Below are positions 57,139 through 64,000 of a DNA stretch of 64,000 bases, piece by piece. Source of the DNA: Gelatoporia subvermispora B (lineage: Eukaryota; Basidiomycota; Agaricomycetes; Polyporales; Gelatoporiaceae); assembly GCA_000320605.2 (NCBI GenBank), contig KB445795.1, forward strand, positions 185,867-249,866. The letters are read 5' to 3'. The notes under the pieces were generated by a model, which was given only the letters and a program-made list of their open reading frames with translations, ran no database searches and was not told the origin of the DNA. The translations under genes and the position numbers were made by a program. How positions within the stretch are numbered: the first letter of the stretch is position 1; every line of letters begins with the position of its first letter.

Positions 57139-59157
57139 AGAGATCCTCCGAAGCTCTGAATCAGCTCTTTACATCAAGCAACCAGTGAAGCGACGAGGGG
57201 CTGCATCCACGTATGGACAGTCTTCTGATGTGATGAGGGCAGCGCGGGTCGTTGCACGCGGCGACCTAGTACCCGATAGGAAGCTTTGAGGGAGAATCGG
57301 GGATGAAGGACTCCATCTATCTCAGACATGCAAGTCAGCTCTAGCAAGAGAGGAAAGCAATGGTTGACAGCCTAGTACAAGGTATGTGCCGATAGACTGG
57401 TGTTCGAAAGGATCCTGCATGGTTTTGAATATCATAATTAGGGAGTTTGGCGCTCAGCAGACCTCACAAAGAACCCTAACCTGAATGTTATCCAACGCTC
57501 GTCCGAGATTCCCGTGAAGTTTTTCAAGGTCGACAGGACGATGGCAAACTGCGAGGCGTCGAGAATTATCGCCGGATTGGGAACACATACATGTACTGGG
57601 GTAGCAGCAATGTCCTCGCCAACTTTCTCTGCTGACGTGTGTTGAGGTATAACCACTCCTTCCTGGCTCCCTGAGATTGGCGTAAATGGAAAGGAAGGGT
57701 CACGCCATGCATCCTAGGACTTGGGCGGTAAGCTCCAGGGCCCTCTGTCTGAATTGAGTTATTCTTGACATTCCGCCAAGTGCAGCTCTGGTGATAGCTG
57801 GGAGCGGGCGATCCGTGATGATGAAAGCTCACAGATAACGCGACTATTCGCTCAAGATGTGGGATTGTCTATTGACTATAGATGAGGAGGTGCATCTATC
57901 ATCGTTTCTGTCTGATCATGACATAGTTACAAGAAACAAGCCACATTCATCTGGCCCTCCCGGCTGTTCTTCATCAGAATGCTCTCTGTCATAAACCGGC
58001 ATTTGCTCTTCATAAACTCCCCGGTGCTAATTCAAGGTCCGGTTCTACATACATCGCTTGAAGTCACAATTAACCACGGATTTACAACTGTTACCAATAT
58101 ATCTGGTCCGAACGTGAGCTGGTTCTCCTTACCTTCGAATACTATCATCACTAATGTTCGATGTAGTGTGACAATCGTCGTCGAAAGAATAATTCAGTCT
58201 CCTATGTGTGCGCAGTGATTCTCCACCATGACATTCGATACCTGAGCTGTTTTGTCGTCTGTTGCATGCTAACGTAGTATCTCTGTAATAGTCTCGGTGA
58301 TCCACAGTAGTAAAGCAGACCAGCGAGCTCACGTGGGACCAAGTCCAGAGTCTCCATTTACAACGTGGTGTTCCAATACATCTAGTGAGGCAGGAATGTC
58401 TTGCCAGGACTTCCTACGTTATACTTGCGGACGTCGCAGATTGTCTGTCGTGCAGAGCCGTTGAGTATCGAGTGCGAGGCTGCGAGGCTGCGAGCCTTTC
58501 GCGGGGATTCCCGGGCGCCTTTACCCGGAGGACACGTGTTGGATGGCTGTGAAGTGCCAGTCGGTCTGCAGACAGCTCCAGGGGCCCGACGGTCATCGGC
58601 ATTAGAACAACCGACGGATGCGGTGCTGGAGGGCCGATGTCAAGGTGGATCCACAGCAAACGCTCCTGTATCTTCGATGCAGTCTATAGCTGGGCTCTCG
58701 TGTTTAGGACAGCTCGTCGGTGAAAAAGTGGGAACTAATTGTTCACTTAGGCAACTTCTGTGCTGCGCAGACTAGAAACACTCCGATGAACCGGAAACGT
58801 TCAGTTCGCTCGAAAGCGCGACGGCCTGGTCTGGCCAAGGTCATGAGCCTGTGTCGTGGTGACTCATACCACGGTTCTTACCTGTGCCTGGAAGATAATT
58901 CGCTTGTCTGGCGAGCTGGACCCTTTCTCCTGTCTAAAAAAAGCATGGATGCGCGACTGATGCCCCAACGGAGATGCCATGGTTGCACGTACATATAGCA
59001 TTTTCTGATGCAAGGGTCGTTACCCCCGCCCTGAAGCAGAGGTTGAACCAGGTCACCTGTCCCGACTTACAACATTCGAACCATACATATTGTCAAACTT
59101 GACCGCTCTGTGGACATTCCAGTCTCGAGGCCTGTCAGCAAAGTGATATCGTTCACC
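57139..59157. other. Gene-poor spacer
   Basis: Frames such as 57979-58218 and 58401-58775 have no motif, signal peptide or splice support. A short direct repeat (gcgaggct twice) sits near 58480. Possibly the lost 5' exon of the beta-lactamase-like copy lies at the start of this interval. Confidence 0.35.
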
Positions 59158-60987
59158 ATGTCTTCCCTTTTACATAGTTCGGCGTTCCCGGAGATATTGC
59201 ACCAACTCTATTTTATCAAAGTGAGCGTTGACAGGTGACTCAAATTACGGCACAGAGTACTGAGTGTGCCCTAATAGTATGCTAATGGCGAGTTTATTAC
59301 CGAGCACACCTCACAGAAGGCTGACTTAAGAGCACAGTTGCTGCCCTCACCATCACGGTACGGATGTTTGTTCGAAATTATCAGCGTAGATACCAATCGG
59401 TAGTCTTTACCAGGCGTATGACTGCATGATCACCATGGATGACGAGGTCGGTCTAACCCTCGAGTTCGTGGTATCCCCCATGTCAACCCAGGAGTTAGAT
59501 CTCACTTGTGTGGCCCTCAAGATGGAATTACACCAAAATACTCTACTTATTCAATCGATATTCGCCTTTCATAGATACTGCACTTGCAGTACACTGTATG
59601 TGACCGTCGCTCACTATATGTGACTCTCGGCTGATCAACACTTATGTAGCAATGAGCAGCCTGACCGATCCGAAGGTGATTGTGATGATCAACCAACATT
59701 CCTATGAATCTGTAGTAATGACGATTTTGCAGACTTGCGAAATTGAATATCCGGCATTAGCATGTCAGTCTCGAAACCAAACACCAACCTGGCTCGAGTA
59801 ATGCTCATCTGAATCAACAGACATTTATACTCTTGGGATGACTGTCTCGCAAGGTAGGATCATTGGCTCGCAAAGTTTCCATGTACTGACAATTCTTTAT
59901 AGCCATTCTACTCATACGGACTTATGCGATATGGAATTGCAACAAGTACATTCTCGGCTTCCACGTATCCCTCAATACCGTAAACGTTGTATGTTTCCGT
60001 CATCAACTCTTCACTGAATCGCTGTTTTGTTCAGGGACTCTTTCTCGCTGCAATATACGTATTACATAGTGTTCTAGGAACCTTGACTTGTGCGTGTGGT
60101 GATGCCTCTCTTTGTTCCCGGCTGCTTATGGGAGGGACAGATGGCGGGTTTGAGCTGATGCAGTACGAGGCGTGTATGCCTAGCACAACAACTCAGTCCA
60201 TATGGCCCATGTATGTCCTCAACATGACGTCAGAACTCGGTGTGACCCACGTCTTCTGCTCGAGATTTGAATACAATACTGACTTCCTCATCTGAAACCC
60301 GGCAGTTGTAGTCGTCTTGACCATGATCCAATTGTACACCTCAGCATGTAGGTATATTTAAAGACCACAGCACCTATCTGACGCTCAGCCGAACAGATCG
60401 CATACGTGCTGCATCTCCTATCGTGAGAACGCTTTACCGCGACGGTAAGTTGTCCCTCAACCTCTTGACTAGAATCCACCGGTGAACACCATTCGCAGGA
60501 CTGCTTTTTTATTTTGCCATGCTGGGTACGACCAGTATGTCATCTCCTGTACAACAGGATGGCTAACGTTCCCGGCCCGGACAGCGATGTCAATCCTCAA
60601 CTTGTGTCTGATGATCGCGGGTCCTGTAAGACTTTCGGTTGTTCAACAGTGTAGAGCTCACTAAAACGTACCTCAAATACTTGCAGCCTGCTGTATCACC
60701 AATGATGCAAATGTGAGACATACTTGTGTCGTATTCGTGTGCGACTGCGCTCATGAACTAAGCTGTTTAGGCCGCTGAGAGCGATTTACAGCACTCTCTG
60801 CACTCGAGTATTGCTCAATCTCAGGAAATCTGCGCTCAAGCTTGATGCAATCACGCAGCATCAAAGTACTGTGCAATTTACGACGCGCAGTCGACTGGGA
60901 TTCGAGGACGTGGACCTACAATGCACGCAAACTTACGACTCTGGAAAATTGCTAAGTAATGAACCAACAACGGAGTTTGATGTCTGA
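59158..60987 (+). CDS. DUF6533 seven-helix membrane protein, copy 1
   Basis: Sixteen short exons close in frame: 59158-59220, 59331-59357, 59414-59446, 59499-59595, 59650-59675, 59733-59763, 59821-59853, 59903-59979, 60035-60089, 60141-60239, 60306-60347, 60397-60444, 60499-60525, 60585-60625, 60687-60712 and 60771-60987, about 313 residues. The DUF6533 signature is AYDCMITMDDEISLVWPSRW, then ILYLFNRYSPFIDTAL. Later helices include LLIRTYAIWNCNKYILGFHV, ILNLCLMIAG and the tail GFEDVDLQ. The family is common in mushrooms, has receptor-like topology and no known function. Exons this small (26-99 bases) are unusual even here. The first intron (110 bases) is the least certain; its acceptor (cttaag) was chosen by frame. 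Confidence 0.78.
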
Positions 60988-62078
60988 GGCACCTCAGCAT
61001 CTGTCATACACGATGTGGTAACTTGCACTAACATATGCTCGGGCAGGAGCTGTCATTGCATCGTAAGTAGCTTCCGAAGCGTAACGAACATTTTGTACTC
61101 TGTACTCAACAGGATGCCAGAATCAGTAGTCCCGTATAGACTACTGCGAGGGATCGCGCCTCCAGAACGATGCTCACTGTGTTGCAGAAATTGTTTTTGT
61201 TTATCCGATAATGCTGTAAATGTGTGTTGACGTTGTACTACGATGCATGAAGTGTACGAGCTGCTGAAGCGCTGGGGCCACCTTCTCGGTCACAGCCTCC
61301 GCGCGCATCCCGGCTATACCGGATTGCCGATCTTTGTTCCTGTATCCTGTCATTCAGTGTTGTCTCAGTCCTTTGGCGGTTCGAGCGTTTGGCAGACATA
61401 TGAAACGCTTCTTGACCTATCTTGGCGACATCCCAGAAATGAACCGAGCTTAGTTGCAAATCTTGACAAACCACTCGGCTCACTGTTTCTGGGGATGGTC
61501 CTGCGCAGCGTGTTAGGTTCGGGCGGCCTTGAAACCCTCTCTGACCCTGAGCTGCGCCTGCACAGGGTGTGAACGTAGTGTCTTATCCCTCCTCACAATA
61601 CTCCACTCTCCACTACCACCATAAAGACATCCAGAACTCGATGAAACCAAACTGTAGACTGTAAGCGAAAGCGACGACGGTGCTACAGCACCTCATATCC
61701 AGATTGGGTCTGTATCTTTGACATGAGCGAGTAAGCGGAGTTAACAAGGAGCTGCGGAGACCATGGAACACCTGCCAGAACTCCACTCGCCGACATGCAA
61801 ACTCGGCAGGTAGAGGAGAAGCGAAGGGCAGATCCCAATGAGACCTTTCTGAGTTATCGCTGTAAAGAATGTTCGCAGGAACTGAGTATTTAGAACGAAG
61901 CCTTCGCATGGAGTGCAATCTGGAGCTGCTGCTCTAGGCCTGGTGTGTATATTTCTATCTCTGCGGACCCTACAATCAAGCGCATTTGCGGAGGTTCTGA
62001 TCTGCGGACAACGCCCGTGGCCGATAACTCCTGCAAACATTGAGAGCATTCGACTTCTTGTTGTCCATCAAAGACACC
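60988..62078. other. Spacer between DUF6533 copies
   Basis: No gene supported. A 109-residue plus frame at 61243-61572 has no family pattern. Confidence 0.35.
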
Positions 62079-63875
62079 ATGTCCTACTCGTCCTCGAATG
62101 GCCCAGCATTTGCGGCCACATTGCAACAATTGTACTTTGTCAAGGTATGTCGATAGGGCCGCTGCAACGTAGATATGTCCTCACGGTCCATTCAACACTA
62201 GTATGCCATCGGTCAGTACATGTGCATGTCGAATCTGAATCGCGTTTTGGCCTCATTCGGTCCGGTGTAGTCGCTGCCCTCGCTGTAACAGTAAGTCCGT
62301 CAACAAGCCAATGTTGTCATAATTGAACAATGGATGTCAATTCCTCGCACCACTAGGTCTACGAATACATGATAACTCTGGATGATGAGGCTAGCATGCT
62401 CTGATTAAGATTTGTGAGCTTTGCAGTCTCAACAACCGACAGATCTCCCTCGTCTGGCCCTCTAAATGGAGCTCCACAAAAGTCCTATACTTGTTGAACC
62501 GCTATTCACCTTTCTTGGATACCGCACTTACATTGCACCGTAAGTAACACTTCTCACTCATCACCATGACCTGAGCGACATGAACTATATGCAGTCGTGA
62601 GCGCTGTCACGGATCCAGCGGCAAGTGACGCTTCCTGCTGTAGCGACGTGTATCTCATGTTGTAGAAGACTTGTGCGAGACAGTATACAATTCTGCCTTG
62701 TGAGTATCTGCAGCCCATTCGATCATTCATTAGACGGAATCGGGCGCAGATCTCGTGACAGTTGGAATGGGTTTCTCACAAGGTAAATTGCCATATATTC
62801 AACAGAATGTAGCCCGAGTTCGTATTGCCTCTCAGGAGTCCTTGTGATTAGGACATATGCACTCTGGAGCTGCAACAAATATATCCTTGCATTACATATG
62901 TCAATCAACACTGTAAGTATCTCACACTACCTCTCATGTTTGCATTTAACATGTCATCAGGGCCTCTTCGTTGGCGCACTGAGAATTCTTGTTCATATCA
63001 TGGCTAATCTACGCTGTACGTGGACATGATCCCGACATCAGTACTCGTGCCTAACAGGTACAATATAGACGCTGATGCTGCCGTAATGCGTTATGAAGCA
63101 TGTATGCCAACCATTGAAACCCAGCCTGTTTGGCGGAACTATGTTCTGAACATGGCATCGGAGTTTGGTAAGCCACTATCGGGTTTTCCCCCATAATCGC
63201 CATCTCAGTGTCTCTCAGTGGTTATTGTTCTCACCATTATACGCTGGTTCATGCCTGCATGTAAGTGCTATGTCGACGAGAACCACAATGGCGATGCTGA
63301 TGTTGTGGAGTCTACGGACGTACCGGTTCCCCCATGCTGAGAACGCTGTATCGGGATGGTATGTCCACTAGTCTGACCGTAGTCATGTTTCTTAGCATTG
63401 GTTGAAACCTCACAGGGATATTGTTCTATCTCGCGATGCTAGGTGGGCCAAGGGTTGGAGTCTCGCCATATCGAATTTCCGCTGAATTGGGTCCCAGCTA
63501 TGTCGGTCTTGAACGTCTGTCTGATCCTTGCATCTCCTGTGAGCCTTCAAGCCCACACTATCATTAGTCTTGACTGATCTTTGCCTATAGCCTGCAGTGT
63601 CCCCCATGGTGGAAATGTGAGCAACATATTCGACTCCTTGACGAGTAACTTCAACCATGTATACCCACAGGCCTCTTAGAGTTATTTACAGCACGCTATG
63701 CAGCCGTGTTTTACTCAACCTCAGGAAAACCGCGTACAAACTTGACGCTGTGACAGTGCCTCGGAGTACGATTCAGTTTACAAGCAGGAGTCCCATGGGC
63801 TTCGAGGACGTAGATTTGCAATGGACACAGTCTAGCGAGGCGGGTATACTCATCTTCGATGATTTTCCTGCGTGA
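62079..63875 (+). CDS. DUF6533 seven-helix membrane protein, copy 2 (one splice site unclear)
   Basis: This tandem paralog of the copy at 59158 has the same exon order and stops at 63875. Landmarks: LQQLYFVK at the end of exon 1 (62144), YEYMITLDDE, ISLVWPSKWSSTKVLYLLNR, LVIRTYALWSCNKYILALHM, MRYEACMPTIETQPVWRNYV, and the tail LLNLRKTAYKLDAVT with GFEDVDLQWTQ. Two introns fit only as GC-AG: after DDE (gag then gctagc) and after TDPA (gcg then gcaagt, the usual GC-donor consensus). The acceptor of the second exon (VVAALAVT) could not be placed; copy 1 has aag there and this copy has cgg. The gene may be a recent pseudogene or may use an unusual acceptor. Confidence 0.65.
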
Positions 63876-64000
63876 AAGCAACTATTGTCGGAGTGGCAAG
63901 TCTCCCTTTGATCACAACCGAATGATTCGACGAAAATCCGGAGAACATCTATCGTTATACTTACAATATTGATGCGCTACCTGCATAATGTATCCATTAT
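63876..64000. other. 3' flank of DUF6533 copy 2
   Basis: AT-rich 3' sequence up to the window edge. Nothing assignable. Confidence 0.3.

Noticed and set aside
58720..58998. Plus-strand frame ending Cys-Thr-Tyr-Ile
   Set aside because: It starts at GTG rather than ATG, and Tyr is a poor CaaX residue. No support as a pheromone precursor.
61243..61572. Frame with HPGYTG, reminiscent of the ICMT RHPxYTG motif
   Set aside because: The surrounding residues do not match any ICMT copy, so this short match looks accidental.
1..64000. tRNA, rRNA or CRISPR features
   Set aside because: No tRNA T-loop plus acceptor pattern, no rRNA sequence and no spaced repeat array was seen; CRISPR is not expected in a fungus.
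1..64000. Intact transposable elements
   Set aside because: No reverse transcriptase, integrase or transposase motif was found in the reading frames. The 54.7-kb hairpin is the only element-like structure.

Overview
The window is genomic DNA of a basidiomycete fungus, most likely an Agaricomycete of the polypore type. Genes are split by many short GT-AG introns (about 46-65 bases), GC content is moderate, and the window carries families typical of mushrooms: DUF7918, DUF6533 seven-helix proteins, NACHT-ankyrin STAND proteins, UstYa/DUF3328, and a Cys-rich single-pass surface protein. I built gene models by hand from splice sites and reading frame. Most models close exactly in frame from start to stop, which is strong support for them.

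Layout. 0-10 kb is conserved core: the 3' part of an FBXO31-like F-box gene, a complete 16-exon ATG2 (autophagy lipid transfer), and RLP24 (60S ribosome assembly). 10-22 kb is a fluid block: an isoprenylcysteine carboxyl methyltransferase (ICMT/Ste14-like) gene, a decayed NACHT-ankyrin gene, two ICMT pseudogene pieces, a small Kre9-like secreted protein and a second ICMT gene. 23-43.5 kb is core again: a receptor-like surface protein, a DUF7918 protein, a CHMP7/Chm7 ESCRT protein, a large single-pass membrane protein, then three co-oriented chromatin/repair genes (a Rad9/Crb2-like Tudor-BRCT mediator, a chromodomain protein and RAD54), and LIN1/CD2BP2 (U5 snRNP). 44-46.3 kb holds two more ICMT genes in tandem.

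46-64 kb is accessory DNA, gene-poor and rich in duplicates and decay. It holds a seven-helix receptor-like gene, a divergent pair of UstYa-like genes plus a UstYa-like C-terminal fragment ending in a 51-base tandem repeat, two decayed beta-lactamase/transpeptidase-like copies separated by a perfect hairpin, and a tandem pair of DUF6533 membrane proteins.

The most notable pattern is the local ICMT expansion: four apparently intact genes with one shared intron position, plus two pseudogene fragments, all within 36 kb. Normal eukaryotic genomes have one or very few ICMTs. The second notable pattern is the UstYa-like group in the accessory block. UstYa proteins elsewhere are oxidases of peptide natural products, so the block could be the remains of a biosynthetic cluster, but no precursor peptide was proven. 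No tRNA, rRNA, CRISPR array or intact transposon was recognised.
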